DNA of 64,000 nt from GWF2-38-69 sp965228125 (GTDB taxonomy: Bacteria > Verrucomicrobiota > Lentisphaeria > Victivallales > GWF2-38-69). The notes under the pieces were generated by a model. It was not told the DNA's origin. It did no database searches and saw nothing but the letters and a program-made list of their open reading frames with translations. Location: positions 2,914,001-2,978,000 of the forward strand of contig OZ245791.1 in NCBI GenBank assembly GCA_965228125.1, given 5' to 3'. Below are positions 9,196 through 17,499 of this stretch, piece after piece. Positions within the stretch are counted from its first letter, which is position 1. Each line of letters begins with the position of its first letter. A program made the translations under genes and the position numbers.

Positions 9196-10101
9196 TTACA
9201 TTGTATATAGAAGGTGGAATATTGTTTTCTGTCCGTGAAGTCTGTTCTCAGCTTGGTCAAAAACTATTGAATGCGGGCCGTCTATAACCTCGTCTGTGAG
9301 CTCCAGATTTCTATTGGCAGGCAAACAGTGCATGACTTTTGCGTGGGATGGAGCCTTTGATAATAGAGCCGAGTTTAACTGATATGGCTTTATTAGCTGT
9401 ATGCGATCTGCAGTCTCAGCTTCAAACCCCATGCTCACCCATGTATCGGTATAAATAAAGTCTGCGTCTTTGACAGCTTCGACAGGGTCTTTGGTCCAAC
9501 TGACTACGCCTTCATCAATACATTCGGCTATCAGTTTTGGGTCAGGTGCAAATTTTTCGGGCGATGCAATAGTGATTTTCATACCGGCTACTCTGCATAC
9601 ATCCGCGAGAGAATTAACAACATTGCATGATCCATCTCCAAGGAACGCTACTTTGATGTTCTTAAATGAACCGGCAAATTCATAAATTGTGAATGCATCA
9701 CAAAAGGCCTGACAAGGATGATATTCATTAGTGAGCGCATTTATTACAGGAAAACTAGAGTTTGCAGCAAATCTCACGATATCATTTTGGGCATACGTCC
9801 TTATTATCAAACCGTGGATAAATCTGTCCAGAACTTTAGCTGTGTCTTCTAGGGTTTCACTTTTGCCGAGCTGCATTTCCTTATGATTTAGAAATATGGG
9901 GTATCCACCCAATTCATTTATAGCTACTTCAAATGAAACTCTTGTTCTTGTTGAGGGTTTTGTAAAAATGAGACCAATAGTTTTCCCTGAAAGGATTTTC
10001 TCCTCGTTCTTGCCTCTGTTTTGTTTGATTTTTTTTGTAAGTTCCATGAGGTCTGTAAAGTTTTCTTTAGCTAAGTCTTTTACCCTTAAGAAATTTTTCA
10101 T
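9196..10101 (-). CDS. argF: Ornithine carbamoyltransferase
   Basis: A 301-residue enzyme making citrulline from ornithine and carbamoyl phosphate in arginine biosynthesis. The carbamoyl-phosphate loop STRTR (50-54), the HPCQ motif of EYHPCQAF, DTWVSMG and the C-terminal HCLPA signature are all present. Length is typical of anabolic OTCases. It follows argD by 26 bases. Given the cyanophycin and arginine-degradation genes 8-25 kb away, this is the synthetic side of the arginine nitrogen store. A catabolic role cannot be excluded from sequence, but no arcA or arcC is here. Confidence 0.96.
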   Translation of the reverse strand: MKNFLRVKDLAKENFTDLMELTKKIKQNRGKNEEKILSGKTIGLIFTKPSTRTRVSFEVAINELGGYPIFLNHKEMQLGKSETLEDTAKVLDRFIHGLIIRTYAQNDIVRFAANSSFPVINALTNEYHPCQAFCDAFTIYEFAGSFKNIKVAFLGDGSCNVVNSLADVCRVAGMKITIASPEKFAPDPKLIAECIDEGVVSWTKDPVEAVKDADFIYTDTWVSMGFEAETADRIQLIKPYQLNSALLSKAPSHAKVMHCLPANRNLELTDEVIDGPHSIVFDQAENRLHGQKTIFHLLYTM

Positions 10102-10127
10102 TGAAGAGAGCCTTGTGTTTGGTGTGT

Positions 10128-11318
10128 TTAGATATTGGCTATAACTTTGCCCAGTATATTTATGCCTTTTTTTAGGTCAGTTTTGGAAATATTCAACGGC
10201 GGATAGAATCTAAGAGTGTTTTCTCCTGCAGTTATGATTAGAAGCCCTTTTTCCTGAGCCTTTTTACATACTTCCTGAGCTTTTTCTTTCAGTTCAATTC
10301 CGATCATTAATCCTGTCCCTCTGATTTCTTTAATTATCGGGAATTTGCTTTGTAGCTCTACCAGCTTCTTTCTTGCAAAGTTCCCCATTGTTAGACAGTT
10401 TTCCAAAATACTTTCTTGTTCATATACCTGTAAAGTAGCAAGGGCAGCTGAGCATGCCAGAGGCGTTCCTCCGAAAGTGCTGGCATGCGTTCCGGCAGTT
10501 AAAATGCTGCCGAGATGTTTAGAAGCAATAAAAGCGCCTATAGGGTATCCATTGCCCAAAGCCTTTGCTGTAGAGAGAAGGTCGGGTTTGATGTCGTAGT
10601 TCTGATACGCAAAGAGTTTTCCTGTCCTTCCCATTCCAGACTGGACTTCATCAAACATCAAAAGTATTTCTTGCTTATCGCAAAAAGCTCTTAGTTCTTT
10701 CATATATTTTGTGTCAGATGGAAGGATGCCTCCTTCTCCTTGAATAGGTTCGAGCAGAATGCCGGCGACTTTATTCTCAGTGGCGTCAACAGCCCTAGTT
10801 AGCGCATCGATGTCATTAAAAGGTACTTGAATGAAACCATCCACCTGAGGTTCAAATCCTTTTCTATACTTGTCTCTTCCTGTAGCTGAAAGAGTGGCCA
10901 GGGTTCTGCCGTGAAAAGAATTATCCATGGATATAATTATGTGCTTACCCTTTGGGTTACCCCATTTTCTGGCAAACTTTATCATGCCTTCATTAGCTTC
11001 CGCTCCGCTGTTGCAGAAAAAAACCGTACCATCGAAAGAATTTTCGATTAGTTTTTTTGCAAGCAACGGTTGATTTTTATTTATGTACAGATTCGATACA
11101 TGAACGAGTTTTTTACTTTGCTTTGCTATAGCTTTACTTACGGTTCGGTGGCAGTGCCCTATATTGCAGACGCTTATTCCGCATGTAAAATCCAAATATT
11201 TTTTCCCTTTGGAATCCCAGACAAAAGGCCCTTTGCCTTTTACCAGCATTATGGAAGGCGAATATGTCGGCATGACGTAATTTTTTTGAGCTTCCAAGGA
11301 TTCTGTATAGTTTTTCAT
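10128..11318 (-). CDS. argD: Acetylornithine aminotransferase
   Basis: A 396-residue class III PLP aminotransferase. It shows GISVCNIGHCH near the N-terminus, the FCNSGAEANEG cofactor-binding segment, the PIQGEGG and LMFDEVQSGMGRTG motifs, and the PLP lysine in STAKALGNG. The pairing with argF argues for acetylornithine rather than ornithine or GABA as substrate; it is clearly distinct from the rocD-type enzyme at 17.5 kb. It is the first gene of the minus-strand run ending with comM. Confidence 0.93.
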   Translation of the reverse strand: MKNYTESLEAQKNYVMPTYSPSIMLVKGKGPFVWDSKGKKYLDFTCGISVCNIGHCHRTVSKAIAKQSKKLVHVSNLYINKNQPLLAKKLIENSFDGTVFFCNSGAEANEGMIKFARKWGNPKGKHIIISMDNSFHGRTLATLSATGRDKYRKGFEPQVDGFIQVPFNDIDALTRAVDATENKVAGILLEPIQGEGGILPSDTKYMKELRAFCDKQEILLMFDEVQSGMGRTGKLFAYQNYDIKPDLLSTAKALGNGYPIGAFIASKHLGSILTAGTHASTFGGTPLACSAALATLQVYEQESILENCLTMGNFARKKLVELQSKFPIIKEIRGTGLMIGIELKEKAQEVCKKAQEKGLLIITAGENTLRFYPPLNISKTDLKKGINILGKVIANI

Positions 11319-11487
11319 AGTTTTTAAAATGCTTTATTTTGATGAAATAATACCTGAAGAATCATGGTATTTGCACCAATCTTTCTGGTATTTATATAAT
11401 GAACATATTTAAATTAATAGTAGCCAATAAAATTGCAAAAACATAACTTTTTTGCTTATTATATCAAATATTTTATAAGGGAGTACT

Positions 11488-12297
11488 ATGGCTTTTTTAA
11501 CATGTGAATTTTTTTCTGAAACACTTGGAGTATGTTCGAGCATGAATGTGATTATCCCACAGAAATCTTCTTGCAAGCAGATCGGAGTCAAAGAGGTTCA
11601 GAATAAAGCTTTGCCTCCTGTGCTTTATTTGCTTCATGGTTTTTCAGATAACCATACGATATGGATGAGAAGAACTTCCATAGAAAGATATGCGTCTGAA
11701 GCAGGATTAGCGGTAATTATGCCATCTGTGAATTTAAGTTGCTACGCCGATATGACAACAGGAGAAAAGTACTGGTCTTTCCTATCTGAAGAGCTTCCTG
11801 AGATAGTTCATGATTTTTTTAAGCTTTCTAGAGAAAGAGAAGATACATATGTCGCCGGGCTTTCCATGGGGGGATATGGAGCTTTTAAAATGGCTCTTAC
11901 ATACCCCGAAAGATTTCTTGCTGCAGCAAGTTTTTCAGGGGCTTTGGACATTCATGCTTTATACGAAAATTCTGCAGCAGTAGAAATAGCGAAACTACGT
12001 AACGCCTTTGGTGAGATAGAAACCGTAGACAATTCAGAGAATGATCTTTATTATTTAGCTGCAAAATTGGATAATAGGCGAAAAAGATCTACAAAAGTTC
12101 AGCTTCCAAATTTGTATCAGTGCTGTGGAACTGCTGACTTTCTTTACAAAGACAATATCAATTTCAGAGACTTTCTTCGTTCTAGAAAATTTAACCTGTT
12201 TTATGAAGAGGTTAAAGGAGAAGGCCACAATTGGAGTTTCTGGGACAAAGCCGCAGAAAGATTTATCTCCATTATTTCGAGTAATAAGATGGGGTAG
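11488..12297 (+). CDS. Alpha/beta-hydrolase esterase (EstA/tributyrin esterase type)
   Basis: A 269-residue serine hydrolase of the esterase-D/S-formylglutathione hydrolase-like group. It has LYLLHGFSDNHTIWMR near residue 50 (oxyanion region), the nucleophile S126 in AGLSMGGYGA, and a late GEGHNWSFW that supplies the catalytic His. The start follows an AAGGGAG Shine-Dalgarno sequence. Such enzymes cut short acyl or feruloyl esters; the true substrate is unknown. It is divergent from argD and convergent with the YHS-like lipoprotein gene. Confidence 0.82.
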   Translation: MAFLTCEFFSETLGVCSSMNVIIPQKSSCKQIGVKEVQNKALPPVLYLLHGFSDNHTIWMRRTSIERYASEAGLAVIMPSVNLSCYADMTTGEKYWSFLSEELPEIVHDFFKLSREREDTYVAGLSMGGYGAFKMALTYPERFLAAASFSGALDIHALYENSAAVEIAKLRNAFGEIETVDNSENDLYYLAAKLDNRRKRSTKVQLPNLYQCCGTADFLYKDNINFRDFLRSRKFNLFYEEVKGEGHNWSFWDKAAERFISIISSNKMG

Positions 12298-12325
12298 TAC
12301 TTGCCTCGTTCTGTATTCTTATAGA

Positions 12326-13027
12326 TCAAGGAGCTAAAGTTGTACTTTCCGCAGAGGATGTTGTATCAGTTGGAAATTTCTTATTGATATAAGCCTGCGG
12401 GTCCTTTTTGAATGCTTCCATTGATGGAAGGTCGCTGAAGTAAAACACATCGCCCATATATTCCAATGCTGGGGTATGCGGTCCTACAAGAATAGGTATT
12501 CCTGTCGTAGCGCATATGGTTTTAGTGCCATAAGATGATTTCAAGGGAGAGATGATTTTGGGCACTTTATTTGCTCCGAATTTAGCAACATACATCTGTG
12601 GGTCTTCCATGAAAGCTTTTCTGGACTCGGTATGTGCAAAATAATAGATTCTGTTCATATACATGAGAGTCGGGGTGTATTGTGATACAACGATTGGGTC
12701 TGCATTGAATGAGCAGTTAGTCCTGAGTCCATAGTCGCTAATAAGAGGGGGGACTATTACAGGCGTTTCATCGTAAGGATATCTTGTTAGGTAGTAATTA
12801 GGGTTATCCCTGAACTTATCCATTTCAGATTGGTTCTGGAAATAGAAAAGCCTACCGTTGTATTTCAAAACCGGAGTAGAAGAGTCAATAATCATCGGGT
12901 CGCCCGTGGAAGCCGAATCTACACTTAAGCCGTAATTATCCTGCGGTGCGGGAACCAATTGGCTCGAAACACATCCGTTAAAAGTAAGGATAGCGCATAA
13001 TGCAAAGAAATAAATAAGATTTTTCAT
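12326..13027 (-). CDS. Lipoprotein with three YHS-like repeats
   Basis: A 233-residue protein with a signal peptide and lipobox LTFNGC (Cys about 19). Three tandem units cover roughly residues 31-90, 98-158 and 165-218. Each has YG, then C/S..(T/N)..P, a TP-x-L-x-Y-x(2)-x-(L/I/V)(F/Y)YF strand and a D-P-x-x-Y-(L/V/I) helix end, which is the outline of the YHS domain. The first Cys is kept only in units 2 and 3, and the CxxC-type pair after YYF is missing in all. YHS domains are thought to bind metal; these may have lost that ability. Function unknown. Confidence 0.7.
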   Translation of the reverse strand: MKNLIYFFALCAILTFNGCVSSQLVPAPQDNYGLSVDSASTGDPMIIDSSTPVLKYNGRLFYFQNQSEMDKFRDNPNYYLTRYPYDETPVIVPPLISDYGLRTNCSFNADPIVVSQYTPTLMYMNRIYYFAHTESRKAFMEDPQMYVAKFGANKVPKIISPLKSSYGTKTICATTGIPILVGPHTPALEYMGDVFYFSDLPSMEAFKKDPQAYINKKFPTDTTSSAESTTLAP

Positions 13028-13233
13028 GTGGGATACTCCTTAATTTTTAAAACAGTTTCTGGAGCCATTTTTAAATATATTATATAAAAACTGACCAAAA
13101 AAACTACTTTTTAGGCAAATACAGGCAGAAATTCTACACTTTTATAGATAGATTACAAATATGATAAGTTTTTTGTGCGGCTTATTCGGCGAGGGTATAT
13201 TGAAACATTAACCACATAACAGGGGGTATAGTT

Positions 13234-14547
13234 ATGCATAAACCTCAGGTTTCTGAACATTTTAAGTCGAGATCTCCTTCTTCAATAAGGTTGGCTCAGA
13301 TTGAATTTCTGAAGCGCAAAGACAATGTGGAGGCGGTTAATGCGGCAATAGGTAATATTACCTTGCCTATGCACCCGTCAATGATAGCCAGAATGCAGAA
13401 CCTTAGTTCAAAGGATTCTCCATTTCACACGGGTGTTGTTGGTTACACAGCTTCTTCCGGTACAGATGAAGTAGCTAATGCTTTTAGAAATATTATAGCT
13501 TCTTCAGGATTCAAAAGCGATAATTTATCTGTACTGACTACAGATGGCGGGAGCCAGGCTATGGAAATAGCTATTGTAGGAGTTTGCGGAAGAGCAGGTA
13601 CAGATGAAAGGCCTCTTATGCTTATTGATGCGGCTTATACCAATTACATAGCTTTTGCAGACAGACTTGGCAGAAAAACCGTTTCGGTTACAAGAACATT
13701 GCAGGACAACGGCAAATTTACTCTTCCTGATTTTGCAGAGATAGAAAAAGAAATAATAGCTAAAAAGCCTGGCGCTTTGGTGGTTATTCCATACGATAAT
13801 CCTACCGGTCACTACTGTGATGTTAAAACTATGGTTGAACTAGCTAAACTATGTGTAAAACATAATATGTGGATGATAAGCGACGAAGCTTATAGGGAAT
13901 TTCTTTATCTTGATGAGCCTAAATCCAGCATCTGGGCTCTTACGGATTCTATGGTTGATGGGATTGAAGGAAGGCGTATGAGCATCGAGACAGCTTCGAA
14001 AGTCTGGAATGCCTGCGGTTTGAGAATAGGGGCCTTGGTCACCGATAGCCCTGAGTTTTATAGCAAAGCTGTTGCCGAATATACTGCCAACTTATGCGCC
14101 AATGCTATTGGGCAATACATATTTGGTGCGCTTGCACATGAAAGTCACGAGAATCTAGGTAAATGGTATAAACAGCAAAGAAATTACTACAAACCATTGA
14201 TTTCTGAAGTTAAGAATACTCTGGTCGAACTTCTGCCAGGAGTAATTGTGTCGTCTCCTGATGCCTCCCTTTATTCAGTCATAGACGTTAGAAACATTGC
14301 AAAGAAAGGTTTCAATTGTCTCGACTTTTCCCTCTATTGTGCCCAGAAAGGCACAGTGGAAATCGGAAGCAAACACTACACTCTTCTTTTGTCTCCAATG
14401 TCAGGTTTTTATGGTGTCAAGAAAGGCGAGATTAACCCCGGGTTGACTCAGATGAGAATTGCATATGTGCCAAAGCCTGAAAAGATAATGCTTGTGCCTT
14501 ATCTCTTTGAGAAACTTTTCAGTGAATATGAAAAACAAAGAAACTAG
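13234..14547 (+). CDS. Class I/II PLP aminotransferase
   Basis: A 437-residue fold-type I aminotransferase. The segments GVVGYTASSGTDEVANAFR, the VIPYDNPTGHYC turn, the MISDEAYREF cofactor Asp and the Schiff-base lysine in IETASKVWNACGLRIG are all recognisable. The C-terminal domain has QMRIAYV. It has a strong GGGGG-type ribosome-binding site. The closest general match is the aspartate/aromatic aminotransferase family, but the amino donor cannot be told from sequence. It is a single-gene unit ending in a hairpin terminator. Confidence 0.85.
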   Translation: MHKPQVSEHFKSRSPSSIRLAQIEFLKRKDNVEAVNAAIGNITLPMHPSMIARMQNLSSKDSPFHTGVVGYTASSGTDEVANAFRNIIASSGFKSDNLSVLTTDGGSQAMEIAIVGVCGRAGTDERPLMLIDAAYTNYIAFADRLGRKTVSVTRTLQDNGKFTLPDFAEIEKEIIAKKPGALVVIPYDNPTGHYCDVKTMVELAKLCVKHNMWMISDEAYREFLYLDEPKSSIWALTDSMVDGIEGRRMSIETASKVWNACGLRIGALVTDSPEFYSKAVAEYTANLCANAIGQYIFGALAHESHENLGKWYKQQRNYYKPLISEVKNTLVELLPGVIVSSPDASLYSVIDVRNIAKKGFNCLDFSLYCAQKGTVEIGSKHYTLLLSPMSGFYGVKKGEINPGLTQMRIAYVPKPEKIMLVPYLFEKLFSEYEKQRN

Positions 14548-14565
14548 AGAAATTTCTAGTTTCTT
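14538..14565. terminator. Hairpin terminator between convergent genes
   Basis: AAGAAACTAGA (14538-14548) and its perfect complement TCTAGTTTCTT (14555-14565) enclose a 6-base loop. The hairpin overlaps the stop of the aminotransferase gene and is followed by a T-rich stretch (TTTTTC around 14570). The converging pgl gene ends 31 bases later, so it may serve both strands. Confidence 0.65.
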
Positions 14566-14595
14566 AATATTTTTCAGGCAGGATATAACTGGAGC

Positions 14596-15339
14596 TTAAG
14601 AACTGTAGTCGTTATCTATCAGAAGGTGTGTCGTATCGGCGTGCTTGAGCATTTCGGCTGGCAACCTTATTTTCCTGTCTTTTGAATCGTTAGGCACTAA
14701 TAACTGTTTGATAAGTTTTAATTTTTCTTTGCCAGGGACTAGCAGGAGTACATTTGCCGCAGCGTTAATTAGGGGAATCGTGAACGTGATTCTGTCTCTG
14801 GAAGGGGCATAGAAAGGTGCTGTCACAGCTACAACAAGTTTTTTCTTTTCTTCGAGTTGCGGAGCTCCCGGGAAAAGAGATGCTATGTGACCATCTCCAC
14901 CCATGCCTAGTAGTACGATATCAAACGACGGAATTGTTTTATGTTCGGTATGATTTTTTTCCCAGAAGAAGTTTTTTATCTGTTTTTCGTATTTGGCAGC
15001 AGCCTCGTCAGGAGTGCCGCTTACAGGAACGCTGAAAATATTTGCTTCCCGTATCGGACATTTTGAAAGAAGAAGGTCATAAGCTGAGTGATAATTGCTA
15101 TTCCCGTCGGTATGCGGAACAAATCTTTCGTCACTCCAAAATACATAAGTCTTGGTCCAATTCATCTTAGAGGTATACTCTGTAGCCAGAAGCAGATAGA
15201 GCATTGCCGGAGAAGAACCACCGCTCAAGCAGATAGTGAAAAAACCTTTTTTCGATATACATTCATCGGCTGTTTTGCAGATGTAATCAGCGGCCCAATG
15301 ACTTAAATCTTTAATAGTTTCGAACTTAGATACCTTCAT
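14596..15339 (-). CDS. pgl: 6-phosphogluconolactonase
   Basis: A 247-residue DevB-type lactonase hydrolysing 6-phosphogluconolactone, second step of the oxidative pentose phosphate pathway. It shows CLSGGSSPAMLY near residue 40, VFWSDERFVPHTD..SNY near 87 and LLGMGGDGHIASLFPG near 145, the family hallmarks. It follows zwf by 68 bases, the enzyme that makes its substrate. Complete and of normal length. Confidence 0.95.
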   Translation of the reverse strand: MKVSKFETIKDLSHWAADYICKTADECISKKGFFTICLSGGSSPAMLYLLLATEYTSKMNWTKTYVFWSDERFVPHTDGNSNYHSAYDLLLSKCPIREANIFSVPVSGTPDEAAAKYEKQIKNFFWEKNHTEHKTIPSFDIVLLGMGGDGHIASLFPGAPQLEEKKKLVVAVTAPFYAPSRDRITFTIPLINAAANVLLLVPGKEKLKLIKQLLVPNDSKDRKIRLPAEMLKHADTTHLLIDNDYSS

Positions 15340-15407
15340 TAAATAAAAACTCCATATATTTATTGTGGGAAAATTATACTACATTCTAACAGATAGGCCT
15401 AAAATCT

Positions 15408-16952
15408 CTACTCGTTAATCCATTTTCTGCCATCTTTTTCTATAAAATTATCGGCTATTTCAGGCCCCCAGCTTCCGGAAAGATAAAGATGTACCATTGC
15501 TTTTTTATCATTTTCAGCAGATTTGTTAATGCTATTTAAAACAGGAGTCAGGAGTTTCCATGATTGTTCTACGTTGTCTTTGCTCCAGAATAACGATTGG
15601 TCGCCCATCAGGCAGTCAAGGATAAGCGAGCTGTAATCAGAAGTTAATTCGCTCCCGAATTCTCTTTTGTAACTGAAGTCCATATCAAGTGTGCCTATAC
15701 ACATTTTATGTTCAGGGAGTTTGGCTTGAAATTTTAATGATACGCCTTGTTCGGGAAAGATATTAAATGAAATAGTATTAGACAGTCTGTCTGAAACTCC
15801 GAAATTCTTAAATAATGATGTGGGGGTTTTTTTAAAAACAATTGATATTTTGCTTAACTTTTTCTTTAGTCTTTTACCGCACCGGAGGTAGAAAGGCACT
15901 CCTTGCCATCTCCAGTTGTCAATATAAATTTTAGTGGCAAAAAAAGTTTCGGTGTATGAGTCGTGCGGAACATTTTCCTCATCCCTGTAGCTCCTGACTT
16001 GTTCTCCGTTAATTGAACCAGTGTCATATTGCCCTAAAATAAAACTATCTGAAATGTCTTTGATATGGAAAGGCCTTATACTATTAAATAGTTTTTTCTT
16101 TTCATCTTTTGTGTTCTCATCAGAAATACTCACAGGGGGTTCTATAGCTACACAGCTAAGGAGTTGGAGTAGATGGTTTTGTAGCATGTCTCTGATTTGG
16201 CCTGTTTGATCGTAGTATCCTGCCCTGTTTCCGATTCCTATGTCTTCAGCAACAGTGATTTGAACATGATCAATGCAGTTCCTATTCCAAATCGGTTCAA
16301 AAATCGAGTTTCCGTATCTGAATACAGAAATGTTTTGAACTGTGTCTTTGCCGAGATAATGATCTATTCGGTATAATTGTTTTTCGGATGCGTATTTGCT
16401 TATTAACTCATTGAGTTCCGCTGACGTTTTGTAATCTCTCCCAAAGGGTTTTTCGATTATTATTCTATGGAACGGTTTATCGTTCATTTTTTTGACCAGA
16501 AGATTGCTTTTACTTAGCATTTTCACAACAGTCGTGTATAGGGCGGGCGGTATGGCAAGATTAAATAGAATATTGCCGCCAGTATCATATTTATTATGGA
16601 GGCTATTCAATTTTCCTAAGAGATAAGAGTAAGCTTTTATGTCGTTATAGTCTCCCGATTGGTAATAGCAGCGTTTGGCGAAGTTATCAATTTTGGGAGA
16701 GGTGCAGAATTTATTATCCTTTAATAGAATGCCATGGACCATTTTTTGAAAATCCTCATCTGACATTTTGGATCTTGCATACCCTATTACAAAAAACTTA
16801 TCAGAAATGCTGCCGTTATTATAGAGGTTGAAAAGGGAAGGTATCAACTTTTTTCGGGCCAGGTCGCCTGATGCTCCAAATATTACAACGGCACAAGGCC
16901 CCGCTTTTTCTATTTGGCAGATGCCCTCTGATAAAATTGTTTGATTTAGCAT
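15408..16952 (-). CDS. zwf: Glucose-6-phosphate 1-dehydrogenase
   Basis: Oxidises glucose-6-phosphate to the lactone with NAD(P)+. The dinucleotide fold begins at VVIFGASGDLARKK; the substrate motif RIDHYLGKD, EKPFGRD and a FYLRCGKRL segment are intact. The frame is open up to a TTG at 17024, but no properly spaced ribosome-binding site precedes that codon. The ATG at 16952 gives 514 residues, close to usual length, and is preferred, though its own Shine-Dalgarno sequence is also weak. NADPH from this step would support biosynthesis and TrxB. Confidence 0.92.
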   Translation of the reverse strand: MLNQTILSEGICQIEKAGPCAVVIFGASGDLARKKLIPSLFNLYNNGSISDKFFVIGYARSKMSDEDFQKMVHGILLKDNKFCTSPKIDNFAKRCYYQSGDYNDIKAYSYLLGKLNSLHNKYDTGGNILFNLAIPPALYTTVVKMLSKSNLLVKKMNDKPFHRIIIEKPFGRDYKTSAELNELISKYASEKQLYRIDHYLGKDTVQNISVFRYGNSIFEPIWNRNCIDHVQITVAEDIGIGNRAGYYDQTGQIRDMLQNHLLQLLSCVAIEPPVSISDENTKDEKKKLFNSIRPFHIKDISDSFILGQYDTGSINGEQVRSYRDEENVPHDSYTETFFATKIYIDNWRWQGVPFYLRCGKRLKKKLSKISIVFKKTPTSLFKNFGVSDRLSNTISFNIFPEQGVSLKFQAKLPEHKMCIGTLDMDFSYKREFGSELTSDYSSLILDCLMGDQSLFWSKDNVEQSWKLLTPVLNSINKSAENDKKAMVHLYLSGSWGPEIADNFIEKDGRKWINE

Positions 16953-17345
16953 TTTATCCCACTGATTTTTCGTTGATATGATACCGCCAGAGCGATTATA
17001 GCTTAAATTTTCAAAAAGTGACAATCCTTTTAAGAGCTATTAAACTTTTATATTTCTGCACAATTCATTAGCCATTTCCAGTTTGCGATGGTTGTTTCTG
17101 CTCTGCTTGTTTTGGACAAGTAACCCAGCTTCTGAACTACGATTCAATTAATTTTACTTATTGTCTTAATAAAAGATACCGATTGTTATGAGAGCTTCAA
17201 GTTATTACAACTAATTAAACCGTATACTATTATGCAAGTATTAAACAGTACATTTCTGTACAATACTGCTGATACATTTAATGGGGACTTAGGCCTTAAT
17301 TCTACTTATGTCTTACAAAATAAAACAGGAAAAAGGAGAGGAATA

Positions 17346-17472
17346 ATGCATGTGAAAAAAACAATTGGTGAGATTGGGATTAAGAAAAATTGAGATGAAC
17401 GCAAAAAGTAATTTAGTCGGCACTGAAATAAGTAAGGCTGGCGGTAAAGCCAGCCCTTCTATTCCTGATTAA
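17346..17472 (+). other. Possible tiny gene, split by one base at an A-run
   Basis: A very good AGGAGAGG ribosome-binding site precedes an ATG at 17346 that encodes only MHVKKTIGEIGIKKN before TGA at 17391. If the A5 run at 17385-17389 had one base fewer, the frame would join the 25-codon frame starting at 17395 (MNAKSNLVGTEISKAGGKAS..) to give one Lys- and Gly-rich peptide of about 41 residues ending at 17472. It runs antisense to the neighbouring genes and overlaps the rocD terminator. It may be a real small peptide gene, a broken one or chance. The rest of the gap 17025-17499 holds an AT-rich stretch with a GTACA-TTTC-TGTAC palindrome at 17248-17261 and presumably the zwf promoter; I see no other gene. 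Confidence 0.25.
17436..17455 (-). terminator. Strong hairpin closing the nitrogen-storage operon
   Basis: GGCTGGC (17436-17442), loop GGTAAA, GCCAGCC (17449-17455), a 7-bp GC-rich stem followed on the minus strand by a T-rich stretch (TTACTTATTT). It lies 45 bases past the rocD stop, the last gene of the minus-strand run. Confidence 0.75.
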
Positions 17473-17499
17473 TATAGGCAAATGTGTCTGAAAAAAGTT

